A stretch of DNA of 64,000 bases from Pseudomonas knackmussii B13 (GTDB lineage: Bacteria; Pseudomonadota; Gammaproteobacteria; Pseudomonadales; Pseudomonadaceae). The stretch is from contig NZ_HG322950.1 in assembly GCF_000689415.1 (NCBI RefSeq), positions 3,975,501-4,039,500 of the forward strand, in the 5' to 3' direction. Below the pieces are notes generated by a model that was not told where the DNA came from, did no database searches, and was given only the letters and a program-made list of their open reading frames with translations. Shown piece by piece: positions 26,501 through 34,607 of the stretch (position 1 is its first letter; each line of letters starts with the position of its first letter). The position numbers and the translations under genes are program-made.

Positions 26501-27298
26501 GTTGATGATCTCGAGGAGCGGACCCGCTTCATCCCTTGCCGCAAAGCTGAACCCGGCTCTATCGAAGTCCGCGAAGTTGAGCAGCCTGAGGTTTACCAGA
26601 TAGTTCTGGCTGATCAGGTACTGGGCACTCAAGGCATCGCCGACATAAGCGTCCGCCTGCCCCAGAGCGACGGACTCCAGGGCTCGCCGCGCGGAGTCGA
26701 ACTGCACGACTTCAGCGTGCGCGTAGTGCTGGTCGAGCTCATCCGGCGACAGGTAATCGGCTGCGACCGCCACGCGCTTGCCGGCCAGTGGGTCATCACC
26801 CTGCAGACGCAGTCGCTGCGGCCCGACAATGATCGGCTGATTGCTGAGATAGGGGTTCGACAACAGCAGGCCTGGCGTTTCCATCTCGAAATTACTGGCT
26901 CGGCCAAGCAGGTCGATCTCTCGGCTACGCAGTGCCTCGATCGCCAGGGTGCGAGATGCAAACCTGCGAACCTCGACTCTGATGTTCAGCGCATCGCTCA
27001 GCATCCCGAGCACGTCTGCCGTCACGCCCTCCAGATCGATACCGCTGCGGGTGATGTCCAACGGCGGATAGTCTGGCGCGATGACACCTACAACCAGCAC
27101 CCGCTTTTGCCGCAACCATTGCCAATTGGATTCGGGAAGGTCGACCTGGACCCTTTCGGTACCAGCCCGCGCCAAAAGGCTCAACACCTGCGCGGGCCGA
27201 TCCACTGCCAGATCGTCAGCGTGGCCCGATGCCCAGGGCACACTTGTTAAGGCAATGGCGGCCAGCAGATGCTTGAGCCAAGCGCTCATTCCAGGCAT
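23585..27298 (-). CDS. rocS2: Unorthodox sensor histidine kinase RocS2 (BvgS-like)
   Basis: The 1237-residue hybrid kinase has a signal peptide (1-27), two tandem periplasmic SBP_bac_3 venus-flytrap domains (about 66-290 and 308-530), one transmembrane helix (547-569), a PAS domain (about 585-700), HisKA with His731 in MSHEIRTPMN, HATPase (SNLVSNAIKFTE, GGTGLGLNI), a receiver with Asp1023 in VTDCNMP, and a C-terminal Hpt with His1163 in AHRIKGAAR. This is the BvgS/EvgS/RocS architecture. The start overlaps the rocA2 stop (TGATG). In P. aeruginosa RocS kinases control cup fimbriae and RocA2 represses mexAB-oprM. Confidence 0.93.
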   Translation of the reverse strand: MPGMSAWLKHLLAAIALTSVPWASGHADDLAVDRPAQVLSLLARAGTERVQVDLPESNWQWLRQKRVLVVGVIAPDYPPLDITRSGIDLEGVTADVLGMLSDALNIRVEVRRFASRTLAIEALRSREIDLLGRASNFEMETPGLLLSNPYLSNQPIIVGPQRLRLQGDDPLAGKRVAVAADYLSPDELDQHYAHAEVVQFDSARRALESVALGQADAYVGDALSAQYLISQNYLVNLRLLNFADFDRAGFSFAARDEAGPLLEIINKALDSINPQQQVALQKRWSAGGVFAMSQHRLALTPQEQRWLERNPRLRLGVDPSLAPLTFLDEQGNFRGIAADLLELIEARTGLHFEVRPNRSLSDLETELHRGEVDALVAMPLSRGREAQMEFTRPYLSTSVVVVSHKVSDWLHTTDDLDGKRVAIVNGSVVAPYMRAKYPRAHLVPLDSIGETLPMLQDGRVDVALQPMLTATYQVGRYYRDLRLAATLDLEPISFSFAVARGQPELLSILNKAILAISPEDMAAIISRWSATGAAPESIWGGYREQFYWLLWGALTLLLLFLLWNRYLVAKVRYRERAKLELEDRLEFKRVLIDAIPQPVSVRDADGRLLTCNRAFLQAIGIAREEVQNTRLTECGWMPAGQSEQLHQEYLQVMADGQPHAGDRVVQINGELRRIFHWVTPYKLRTGKVKGLVCGWVDVTDRERLNQQLAIAKEQAEAASRAKSTFLATMSHEIRTPMNAVIGMLELALVRSNCGDCGEQDPIRVAYDSARSLLLLIGDILDVAKIESGRLSLLPERARLGELIESVVRVFDGLARQKGLLLKLELEEEAACEVLLDPLRFKQILSNLVSNAIKFTERGYVRIHVTGEQLPGRRMDLNLCVEDSGIGISGSDQKLLFEPFSQVPGSAGASAGGTGLGLNICLKLTEMMGGTLRLVSTPGVGTQVWVRLAVQVLEPIEVQKELFAPPERLAQVPLRVLIVDDHAPNRMLLVQQLQHLGHHVAMAADGEEALRLWRPSGFDLIVTDCNMPKLNGYDLSRRIRELEHEAGVERMAILGFTANAQPDEVARCKAAGMDDCLFKPIGLDQLRQHLQRLQLALRSQLVDEVSPTAWEPAEIQCLSKLSGDDPVLIRKLVDELIASNAADAEQLELALLAGDRLQLGELAHRIKGAARMVEADDLRECCVTLEESCSGCAEQDLLKHNVQRVVQALELLQERLLDHRQRFTGRTASTIDDEASKE

Positions 27299-27924
27299 CA
27301 GACCAGGGCGTTGCGCTTGGCGAAGTCGATCAGGTCCACCAAGCTGTGCGCATTCAACTTGAGCAAGAGACGTGTCTTGTACGTACTGACGGTCTTGTTG
27401 CTGATGAACATCTGCTCCGCGATGTCCTTGTTCGTGAAGCCATTGGCCAGATATTGCAGAACAGACATTTCGCGGTCGGACAGCCGGCGTATGAGTTCAG
27501 CGTCATCCACCGCCCCCATGTTCTTCCGCGAGGGACGCACCGCGATGCTCGGGAAGTAGCTATACCCTGCCGCCACCGCATTTACCGCGTTGACCAGTTC
27601 ACCCAGGCCACCTTGTTTGCAGACGAAGCCGGAGGCTCCGGCCTGCATGCAGCGCATGGCGAAGAGAGAGGCGTTCTGCCCGGTCAGCACGAGAATCTTC
27701 ATCGACAATCCAAGCGCAGTCAGGCGACTGATGACCTCCAGACCATCAAGTTTGGGAATTCCGATATCCAGAACTACCAGTTCCGGCAACAACTCCCTGG
27801 CAACGGACAAGGCATCGACGCCATTGTCGGTCTCGCCGAGGATGGTATGTCCGTCCTTCTCCAGCAGTACGCGCATCGCCATGCGGATAACGGGATGATC
27901 ATCGACAATCAGCACCTTGCTCAT
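27298..27924 (-). CDS. rocA2: Response regulator RocA2 (NarL/BvgA family)
   Basis: This 208-residue regulator has a receiver domain (phospho-acceptor Asp53 in VLDIGIPKLDG; VDDHPV acidic pair; LTGQNAS; CKQGG) and a C-terminal LuxR-type helix-turn-helix (about 148-190: LSDREMSVLQYLANGFTNKDIAEQMFISNKTVSTYKTRLL). It is closest in type to BvgA/EvgA/RocA1. It is the first gene of the pair, with rocS2 translationally coupled downstream, and has AGGAA 7 bp before the ATG. Two heptads matching the BvgA-type consensus lie about 100 and 120 bp upstream, suggesting autoregulation. No rocR gene or cup fimbrial operon is in the window. Confidence 0.92.
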   Translation of the reverse strand: MSKVLIVDDHPVIRMAMRVLLEKDGHTILGETDNGVDALSVARELLPELVVLDIGIPKLDGLEVISRLTALGLSMKILVLTGQNASLFAMRCMQAGASGFVCKQGGLGELVNAVNAVAAGYSYFPSIAVRPSRKNMGAVDDAELIRRLSDREMSVLQYLANGFTNKDIAEQMFISNKTVSTYKTRLLLKLNAHSLVDLIDFAKRNALV

Positions 27925-28367
27925 ACTTACGTTCCTGCTCCGATTGTGGGGCTGGCGTAAGATATCGCCCTAGGATGGGCTGTCGAGATCAGGAACGGCG
28001 CATTTCCGCGCATTAAGTAGTTTCCTACAAATGCACTATCAAATTCCTACGCAACATACAGAATCCACTCTCAGAAGGCCTCTACAGCTCACTCAATGAC
28101 TTCAATTGGTACCCAGGCTGCCCATTGCAAGCCGCGCTGAAAAGGTACTCATTGATAACGAATCAGCAGACATTCCAATCGGCCACCAGTCTCTCGAGAG
28201 ATTACGTGCGGAATGTCCTACACCTTATGCATTTCCCCAGTAGAGAAGACTCGGACGATAAGAAGAGTTCCGGGAGGGGACAGTGCTCTTCAGGGCGCGC
28301 GGTTCATTGCCTGACAGCAACCCGCGCCAGAGACGCCGGGCCATGGAAAGCGCCCGGCGAGGTAAGA
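27925..28367. other. Intergenic region upstream of rocA2
   Basis: This 443-bp stretch between rocA2 and the end of yggL is less GC-rich than the coding DNA around it. It holds the rocA2 ribosome site, the two heptads at 28021 and 28043, and an imperfect ANR-like dyad (TTGAT-N5-ATCA) near 28150 that I do not accept as an ANR box. I see no gene of its own. Confidence 0.6.
28021..28049. promoter_or_regulatory. Two BvgA-like heptads upstream of rocA2
   Basis: TTTCCTA at 28021-28027 and ATTCCTA at 28043-28049 both fit the BvgA half-site consensus W-T-T-C-Y-T-A and are exactly 22 bp apart, the spacing of adjacent BvgA dimers. They are 97-125 bp upstream of the rocA2 start codon. Binding is inferred, not shown. 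Confidence 0.5.
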
Positions 28368-28712
28368 TCAGGATGGCGAATGAATGGGCTGATCCGGGTA
28401 CCAGGCATCCTGCAGCGGACTGACCGAGAATCCGCTCAATTCGGAACTCTTCGCCAGCCACCCCTCTACCGCACCGCGCTGCTCCTCGCTAACCGAGCCA
28501 CGACGCGCCAGGCAGACAAAACCGAAATCCTCCACACCAGTGAAAGCCAGGCCATTGCCGGTGATCGCCTGTTGGAGGAACTGCCCCAGGAACGCCTGCT
28601 TCGCCGGTGCGTCCAACTCGTCGCGATACTGCAGGCTCAGCTCGAATCCAAGCTCCTGGAATTCATCGACACAGAGTTTCTTGCGCAAGCGACGTGAACG
28701 ATTGCTGGCCAT
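28368..28712 (-). CDS. yggL: YggL family protein (DUF469)
   Basis: The 114-residue protein has the YggL start RSRRLRKKLCVDEFQELGFEL and later GNGLAFTG. E. coli YggL binds the 50S ribosomal subunit and is linked to ribosome assembly. The start is the ATG of MASNRSRRLRKK, with GAGGAGAACC upstream on the coding strand; longer frames add an implausible leader. It is monocistronic here, divergent from dacB, and lies near other translation-linked genes (rlmKL, rmf), although no operon connects them. Matches PA3046. Confidence 0.88.
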   Translation of the reverse strand: MASNRSRRLRKKLCVDEFQELGFELSLQYRDELDAPAKQAFLGQFLQQAITGNGLAFTGVEDFGFVCLARRGSVSEEQRGAVEGWLAKSSELSGFSVSPLQDAWYPDQPIHSPS

Positions 28713-28964
28713 TTGACGGTTCTCCTCGGATCGAATGCTGCCCCGCGCACTCATTTGCGCTGCAGGGAATAAGAAAGGCACTTTAGCAACAACCCAGCGC
28801 CGCTCCCATGACATCCAGGAAAGAAAGCCCAGCGCATCCGGAAGCGGCTTACGGCATAATGCGCCAGCGCTTCCCTCGCCTCTTCGCGGAATCGCATTTT
28901 CAGCGTTTGTTTTTATCTTCACCCATTCAGTTCAATGCCCAGACCCGGGATTTCACCCTTGATC

Positions 28965-30407
28965 ATGTTCAAATCCGTGCGTGTTCTTGCCCTCGCCGCT
29001 CTGCTGCCATTCGCCGTGCCGACCCTGGCCGCTCCGATCAACACCAGCCTGCCGCCGCGAGTCGAAAAAGCCCTCAAGGCCAGCAAGCTCGATAACAATT
29101 CCCTGTCCCTGGTGAAGATTCCGCTGGACGGACCGGGCGTTCCCACCTATTTCAATGCCGACGTCTCGGTGAATCCGGCTTCGACCATGAAGCTCTTCAC
29201 CACCTACGCGGCACTTGAGCTACTCGGCCCGACGTACCAGTGGAAGACCGAGTTTCTCACCGACGGCAAACTCAGCGACGGTGTGCTCAACGGCAACCTC
29301 TACCTCAAGGGCGGCGGCGATCCGAAACTGAACCTGGAGAAGCTCTGGCTGATGATGCGCGACCTGCGCGCCAACGGCGTGCTCAAGGTCACCGGCGATC
29401 TGATCGTCGACAACAGCTACTTCGTCCAGCCGCAGCTGCCGGTGTTCAACGACGACGGCAACGACGACAACAAGCCGTTCCTGGTCGGCCCCGACGCGGC
29501 CATGGTCAACCTGAAGAGCGTGCGCCTGGTGGTCCGTGGCGAAAGCAACCAAGCGACTGTGACGATGGACCCACCGCTGGCCAACGTTCGCATCGAGAAC
29601 ACGATCAAGATCACCGCCCCGGCCAATTGCCCGGCCTGGCCGAAGCTGCGCTTCATCCCGGAAACGCGCCCGGACGGCACCGTACTCGCCGCCGGCGGCG
29701 AGATTCCGCGCGGTTGCAGCGCACAGACCTACATGTCGCTGCTCGACCACCCGGCCTTCACCGCCGGCGCCGTGCGAGGCATCTGGCAGGAGCTGGGCGG
29801 CAGCATTGCCGGTCGCGACCGCCAGGGCAGCGTGCCGAAGAACGCTACCGTTCTGTCCCGAGCCATGTCGCCGGACACCGTCGAGATCATTCGCGACATC
29901 AACAAGTACAGCAACAACACCATGGCGCGGCAGGTCTTCCTGAGCATTGGCGCGCAGAACCGCACCAGCGCCGACGGTGACGATGGCAAGGCAGCGCAAC
30001 GCGTAATCCGCCAATGGCTGGCGCGTAAAGGCATCACCGCCACTCACCTGGTGATGGAGAACGGCTCCGGCCTGTCGCGTGACGAGCGGGTCAGTGCCCG
30101 CGAGATGGCCGCCATGCTGCAGGCGGCCTGGCATAGCCCCTACGCGGCGGAATACATCTCCTCGCTACCGATCGTTGGCGTCGACGGCACCATGCACAAG
30201 CGCCTGAAACACACGCCCATGACCGGCGAGGCCCACGTCAAGACCGGCACCCTCAACACGGTGCGCGCCCTGGCTGGCTTCAGCCGCGACGCCAAGGGCA
30301 ATAACTGGGTGGTGGTGGCGATCCTCAACAGCAACCGTCCCTGGGGCGCTTCGTCGATCCTCGACCAGGTGCTGCTCGACCTCTACGCCTCTACCCGCGA
30401 CCAATGA
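28965..30407 (+). CDS. dacB: D-alanyl-D-alanine carboxypeptidase/endopeptidase (PBP4)
   Basis: This 480-residue periplasmic protein has a signal peptide (1-23, cleavage near LAAPI) and the class C penicillin-binding domain. The active-site motifs are SxxK at Ser73-Lys76 (ASTMK), SxN in YSNNTMARQ, and KTG in HVKTGTLNTVRA. The large insertion between the first two motifs (domains II and III) is typical of DacB/PBP4. The enzyme trims and cuts peptidoglycan cross-links, and in P. aeruginosa its loss derepresses AmpC. The ATG at 28965 gives the expected signal peptide; neither it nor the ATG at 28935 has a good ribosome site. Monocistronic. Confidence 0.93.
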   Translation: MFKSVRVLALAALLPFAVPTLAAPINTSLPPRVEKALKASKLDNNSLSLVKIPLDGPGVPTYFNADVSVNPASTMKLFTTYAALELLGPTYQWKTEFLTDGKLSDGVLNGNLYLKGGGDPKLNLEKLWLMMRDLRANGVLKVTGDLIVDNSYFVQPQLPVFNDDGNDDNKPFLVGPDAAMVNLKSVRLVVRGESNQATVTMDPPLANVRIENTIKITAPANCPAWPKLRFIPETRPDGTVLAAGGEIPRGCSAQTYMSLLDHPAFTAGAVRGIWQELGGSIAGRDRQGSVPKNATVLSRAMSPDTVEIIRDINKYSNNTMARQVFLSIGAQNRTSADGDDGKAAQRVIRQWLARKGITATHLVMENGSGLSRDERVSAREMAAMLQAAWHSPYAAEYISSLPIVGVDGTMHKRLKHTPMTGEAHVKTGTLNTVRALAGFSRDAKGNNWVVVAILNSNRPWGASSILDQVLLDLYASTRDQ

Positions 30408-30423
30408 CGGCCGCGGGTTTCGG

Positions 30424-30447
30424 GCGCATCAGCGGGCGCTGATGCGC
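30424..30447. terminator. Hairpin over the rlmKL stop codon
   Basis: Perfect 10-bp arms GCGCATCAGC and GCTGATGCGC with a GGGC loop lie between the convergent dacB and rlmKL genes and include the rlmKL stop codon. There is no T-tract, so termination or mRNA end protection is only inferred. Confidence 0.45.
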
Positions 30448-32612
30448 CAGGCGCGGTGGATCTTCTGATTGCGCGCGAAGTCCTGGTCCAGGGTCTGCGC
30501 GCTGATGTCCTCGACCTGGTAACGGGCGACCAGCCCGGCATCCAGCTCGAACTTGCGGAAGTTGTTGGAGAAATACAGCACACCGCCCTTGGCCAGGCGA
30601 GTCATCGCCAGGTCTATCAGCTCGACATGATCGCGCTGCACGTCGAACACCCCCTCCATGCGTTTGGAGTTGGAGAAGGTCGGCGGGTCGATGAAGATCA
30701 GCTCGTACTCGCCCCGATCCTCACGCAGCCACTCCATCACATCGCTCTGCACCAGCTTCTGCTTGTCGGAGAAACCGTTCAGCGACAGATTGCGTCGCGC
30801 CCAGTCCAGATAAGTCTTCGACAGGTCGACGCTGGTGGTGCTACGCGCACCGCCCTTGGCCGCATGCACTGTAGCCGTCGCGGTGTAGCAGAACAGGTTG
30901 AGGAAACGCTTGCCCGCCGACTCGCGCTGGATGCGCAGGCGCATCGGGCGGTGATCGAGGAACAGGCCGGTATCGAGGTAATCAGTCAGGTTGACCAGCA
31001 ACTTGACGCCACCCTCTTCCACTTCCATGAAGCGGCCTTCGGCATTCTGCCGCTCGTACTGCTTCTTGCCGGCCTGGCGCTCACGCCGCTTGATGACGAT
31101 GCGCTCGCTGGGAATCGCCAGCGCCTGTGGCAGCGCCGCCAGCGCGTCGAGCAGGCGGGCCTGAGCCTTGGCCGGGTCTATGGACTTTGGCGCTGCGTAT
31201 TCCTGCACGTGGGCCCAGTCGCGGTAGAGGTCGACGGCCAGTGCGTACTCGGGCATGTCGGCGTCATACAGGCGATAGCACTCGATCTTCTCGCGCTTGG
31301 CCCACTTGCCCAGTTGCTTGAGGTTCTTCTGCAGGCGATTGGCGAACATCTGGCCGCCTTCGCTCAGGCGCGCCTGCTCGATCACTGCGGTGCCCTGGGG
31401 CGCCGCCGGCTCGCTGCGTTCGCTCCGGTCGCCGGTCACGAACTGGCGCGGGTCGACGTCCAGCATGATCAGCTTGCAGGGCAAGGCGCCGTTGAAGAAC
31501 GCGTACTGCTTGTGACTGCGGATGCCCATGCGCTTGCCCAGTTCCGGCGCGCCGGTGAACACCCCGGCACTCCAGCCCATGCAGCTCTGGCGCAGGCGTT
31601 CGCCCAGGTGCTGATAGAGATAGAGCAGGCTGGCTTCGTCGCCCAGGCGCTCGCCGTAGGGCGGGTTGCAGATGATCAGGCCCTTCTGGCCCTTGTCCGG
31701 GCGCGGCTCGAAGGTAGCCAGTTCGCCCTGGTAGATCTTCACCCACTCGCCCAGTCCGGCGCGCTCGATGTTGTTGCGTGCGGGCTGGATCAGTCGCGGA
31801 TCGGCCTCGTAGCCGCGAATCCACAGCGGCGTGCGGGCCAGGCCGGCCGCGGCGCGCGCCTCGGCATCGCTCATCAGCTTGCGCCAGATCGCCGGGACAT
31901 GGCCCAGCCAACGGTCGAAGCCCCAGCGCTCGCGCTTGAGGTTTGGCGCGACGTCCGCCGCCATCAGTCCGGCCTCGATCAGGAAGGTGCCGACACCGCA
32001 CATAGGGTCGGACAATGCACCGCCTTCTGCAGCGATCTTCGGCCAACCGGCACGGATCAGGACAGCCGCGGCGAGGTTTTCCTTCAGCGGCGCGGCGCCC
32101 TGCTGCAGACGGTAACCGCGCTGGTGCAGGCTGTGCCCGGAGAGGTCGAGGGACAGCACCGCCTGGCCGCGATCCAGGTGCAGGTGGACGCGGATGTCCG
32201 GGTTGACCTTGTCTACCGTCGGCCGCTTGCCGAACTCGGCGCGCAGGTTGTCGACAATGGCATCTTTCACCTTGAGCGCGCCGAAGTGGGTGTTGTCGAT
32301 ACCCGAGCCCTTGCCGCTGAACTCCACGGCAAGGCTGCCGCCGGCATCCAGATGCTCCTTCCAGTCGACCGCGCGCACGCCGAAGTAGAGGTCCTCGGCA
32401 TTCGCCACCGGGAAGCGCGAAAGCACCAGCAGCACCCGGTTGGCCAGGCGCGACCAGAGACACAGCCGGTAGGCCGTTTCCAGGTCGCCGCTGCCGCGCA
32501 CGGCGGACACCTGCGCACGTGCGTCCTGCAGGCCCAGCGCCTGTGCCTCGTCGAGCAGCAGACCGTCGAGCCCCTTGGGACAGGTAAGGAAGAGTTCGTA
32601 TTGTTCCGCCAT
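30429..32612 (-). CDS. rlmL: Bifunctional 23S rRNA methyltransferase RlmKL
   Basis: The 727-residue fusion protein has an N-terminal THUMP plus RlmL methyltransferase half (m2G2445), with the adenine-loop motif ICNPPYGERLGDE, and a C-terminal RlmK half (m7G2069) with FLDHRPMR, LFCYTATATVHAAKGGA and FIDPPTFSNS. Both act on helix 74 of 23S rRNA. I chose the ATG of MAEQYELFLTCPKGLDG. The preceding codons form a non-conserved extension. Full length matches the family, and both catalytic motifs are intact. It is divergent from rmf, another ribosome-acting gene. Matches PA3048. Confidence 0.94.
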   Translation of the reverse strand: MAEQYELFLTCPKGLDGLLLDEAQALGLQDARAQVSAVRGSGDLETAYRLCLWSRLANRVLLVLSRFPVANAEDLYFGVRAVDWKEHLDAGGSLAVEFSGKGSGIDNTHFGALKVKDAIVDNLRAEFGKRPTVDKVNPDIRVHLHLDRGQAVLSLDLSGHSLHQRGYRLQQGAAPLKENLAAAVLIRAGWPKIAAEGGALSDPMCGVGTFLIEAGLMAADVAPNLKRERWGFDRWLGHVPAIWRKLMSDAEARAAAGLARTPLWIRGYEADPRLIQPARNNIERAGLGEWVKIYQGELATFEPRPDKGQKGLIICNPPYGERLGDEASLLYLYQHLGERLRQSCMGWSAGVFTGAPELGKRMGIRSHKQYAFFNGALPCKLIMLDVDPRQFVTGDRSERSEPAAPQGTAVIEQARLSEGGQMFANRLQKNLKQLGKWAKREKIECYRLYDADMPEYALAVDLYRDWAHVQEYAAPKSIDPAKAQARLLDALAALPQALAIPSERIVIKRRERQAGKKQYERQNAEGRFMEVEEGGVKLLVNLTDYLDTGLFLDHRPMRLRIQRESAGKRFLNLFCYTATATVHAAKGGARSTTSVDLSKTYLDWARRNLSLNGFSDKQKLVQSDVMEWLREDRGEYELIFIDPPTFSNSKRMEGVFDVQRDHVELIDLAMTRLAKGGVLYFSNNFRKFELDAGLVARYQVEDISAQTLDQDFARNQKIHRAWRISAR

Positions 32613-33070
32613 AAGATTTCCCGAGCCGAAGCCCTTTTCAGCGGGACCGCCTGCGGCCCCTCGCATCCGTGGTCGCACCACGGACACCCTAAATACCAAA
32701 GCCTTCCACAACGCTGCGACCCAAGGCCGCAACACGAGGCCCATTCGTCGGGATGAGAGTTTCTCTCAACTACCGACATATTCATTTACCACTCCGAGCA
32801 AACCCGCAGCCTGGCAGGCCTGCCGTCCGGCGAACGGTTTTCAGGCCGGGAAAACTTATGGCCTGAACCCCAGAAGAGTTACGTCCTTATGACAAAACGG
32901 TTGTTCACAGTGCCTGACGCCTTGGTTTAGAACTCAGCTTAACCCGTCGCCGCAAAGGTGTCGGGCGGGGTCAGTCACGCCGGCAACAGACCCCATAGGC
33001 GGAAACCTTCCGCCTGGCCTCCCTGGGGGGCCAACGGGACATAACAGTCAACAAGTGAGGGCAACACCCT
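32613..33070 (+). ncRNA. rmf leader region (rmf RNA motif candidate)
   Basis: The 458-bp gap before rmf includes the divergent rlmKL upstream region and a long probable rmf leader. Pseudomonas rmf genes carry a described structured 5' element, the 'rmf RNA motif'. Consistent with it are a stem with arms GGCGGAA and TTCCGCC (32999-33015), further G- and C-rich complementary runs around 32950-33045, and GTGAGGG before the start codon. I cannot fold the RNA here, so boundaries are approximate (about 32930-33068), and the promoter is not assigned. Confidence 0.55.
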
Positions 33071-33289
33071 ATGAGAAGACTTAAGCGTGATCCGTTGGAA
33101 AGAGCCTTTTTACGCGGTTATCAGTACGGCATCAGCGGCAAATCCCGCGACCTCTGTCCGTTTACCCATCCCACCACCCGTCAATCCTGGCTCAATGGCT
33201 GGCGAGAAGGGCGCGGTGACAACTGGGATGGCCTCACCGGCACTGCCGGTCTTCAACGTCTGAATCAAATTCAACACGCCGGCAGCTGA
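33071..33289 (+). CDS. rmf: Ribosome modulation factor
   Basis: This 72-residue basic protein matches RMF: MRRLKRDPLERAFLRGYQYGISGKSRDLCPF followed by RQSWLNGWREGRGDNW. RMF dimerises 70S ribosomes into inactive 100S particles in stationary phase, blocking the anti-Shine-Dalgarno region. The start is fixed by GTGAGGG 11 bp upstream and by family length. It has a long structured leader and a strong downstream terminator, so it is a monocistronic unit. Matches PA3049. Confidence 0.97.
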   Translation: MRRLKRDPLERAFLRGYQYGISGKSRDLCPFTHPTTRQSWLNGWREGRGDNWDGLTGTAGLQRLNQIQHAGS

Positions 33290-33347
33290 CCAAGGATCAC
33301 ACCGATTTCCTCAAGGCCGTCCCATCCGGGCGGCAGGGCGAAAGCCC

Positions 33348-33373
33348 AAGGGCTCCGAAAGGAGCCCTTTTTA
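33348..33373. terminator. Terminator between rmf and pyrD
   Basis: Arms AAGGGCTCC and GGAGCCCTT with a GAAA tetraloop are followed by TTTTATTTA on the plus strand. It terminates rmf. The pyrD stop is only a few bases beyond, so it may also mark the end of pyrD. Confidence 0.93.
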
Positions 33374-33374
33374 T

Positions 33375-34406
33375 TTATTGGCCCGCGCGACGCGCCTCGG
33401 CAATGGCGTCCACTGCCTCGCGGATCAGCGCCGGCCCCTTGTAGATGAACCCCGAATAGATCTGCACCAGGCTCGCCCCCGCAGCGATCTTCTCTGCCGC
33501 GTGAGCGCCTTCGGTGATACCGCCGGCAGCGATGATCGGCAGGCGCCCGCCCAGCTCACCCGCCAGCACCTTGACCACGTGAGTGCTCTTCTCGCGCACC
33601 GGCGCGCCCGAAAGTCCGCCCGCTTCGTTGCCAAACGGCAGCGACTCAACGCCTTCGCGGCCAAGGGTGGTGTTGGTCGCGATAACCGCATCCATGCCCG
33701 CCTCCAGCAACGCCGCGGCGACCATCGCGGTTTCCTCGTCGGTCATGTCCGGCGCGATCTTGATTGCCAGCGGCACGCGGCGACCGTGCTGGCCGGTCAG
33801 GGCCTCCTGGCGCTGGCGCAGGGCATCGAGCAGCTGCTTCAGCGAATCGCCAAACTGCAGGCTGCGTAGCCCCGGGGTATTGGGCGAGCTGACGTTGACG
33901 GTGATGTAGCTGGCATGGGCGTAAACCTTGTCCAGGCAGATCAGGTAGTCGTCCACGGCGCGCTCGACCGGCGTATCGAAGTTCTTGCCGATATTGATGC
34001 CCAGAACGCCGCTGTACTTGGCCGCCTTCACCCGCTCGATCAGATGATCGACGCCGTGGTTGTTGAAACCCATGCGGTTGATGATCGCCGTGGCTTGCGG
34101 CAGGCGGAACAGACGCGGTTTGGGATTGCCCGGCTGCGGACGTGGCGTGACAGTGCCGATCTCGATGAAACCGAAGCCCAGTTGGCCGAATCCGTCGATG
34201 GCGTCGCCGTTCTTGTCCAGGCCGGCGGCCAGCCCGACCGGATTGGGGAAGCGCAGCCCCATGACCTCCACCGGCAAGCTGGCCGGCGCCTTGCACAGCA
34301 GGCTATTCAGGCCGAGGCGGCCGCCAGCGCCGATCAGGTCGATGGAAAGCTCGTGAGAGGTTTCCGGGGACAGTTTGAACAGCAGTTCGCGGGCCAGGCT
34401 ATACAT
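33375..34406 (-). CDS. pyrD: Dihydroorotate dehydrogenase (quinone), class 2
   Basis: The 343-residue enzyme has the class 2 N-terminal membrane-associating helices (MYSLARELLFKLSPETSHE) and FMN-binding barrel motifs: NPVGLAAGLDKNGDAIDG, INRMGFNNHG, GINIGKN, YITVNVSSPNTPGLR with the catalytic Ser, IKIAPDM, ATNTT, and GGITEGAHAAEKIAAGASLVQIYSG. It oxidises dihydroorotate to orotate in pyrimidine synthesis, passing electrons to ubiquinone. The ATG at 34406 gives the family N-terminus; longer frames are spurious. Monocistronic, convergent with rmf. Matches PA3050. Confidence 0.96.
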   Translation of the reverse strand: MYSLARELLFKLSPETSHELSIDLIGAGGRLGLNSLLCKAPASLPVEVMGLRFPNPVGLAAGLDKNGDAIDGFGQLGFGFIEIGTVTPRPQPGNPKPRLFRLPQATAIINRMGFNNHGVDHLIERVKAAKYSGVLGINIGKNFDTPVERAVDDYLICLDKVYAHASYITVNVSSPNTPGLRSLQFGDSLKQLLDALRQRQEALTGQHGRRVPLAIKIAPDMTDEETAMVAAALLEAGMDAVIATNTTLGREGVESLPFGNEAGGLSGAPVREKSTHVVKVLAGELGGRLPIIAAGGITEGAHAAEKIAAGASLVQIYSGFIYKGPALIREAVDAIAEARRAGQ

Positions 34407-34607
34407 GGTCGGGCATCGGTCGGCAAAATGGGGCCGTAGTATAGCCGGCCAGCCTTGTTCGGCGCGAGGCGCCAGCACGCCACACGGCCGGCCAAGGAGC
34501 AGTTCCATCAGGGAGGAAGCAAAATTGTCGCGGTCCGCCAGCGCAACCCTCGCGGGTTTACCTATGCTTAGGGCTGTTTGCCAGGCACCAGGAACTTCAA
34601 GCCGCAC

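Noticed and set aside
28140..28165. Possible ANR/FNR box (TTGAT-N5-ATCA) in the rocA2 upstream region
   Set aside because: The spacing is 5 instead of 4 and the last half-site base differs, so it does not fit the consensus.
30456..32756. Open frame of about 766 codons opposite rlmKL
   Set aside because: Antisense shadow of an intact, highly conserved rRNA methyltransferase.
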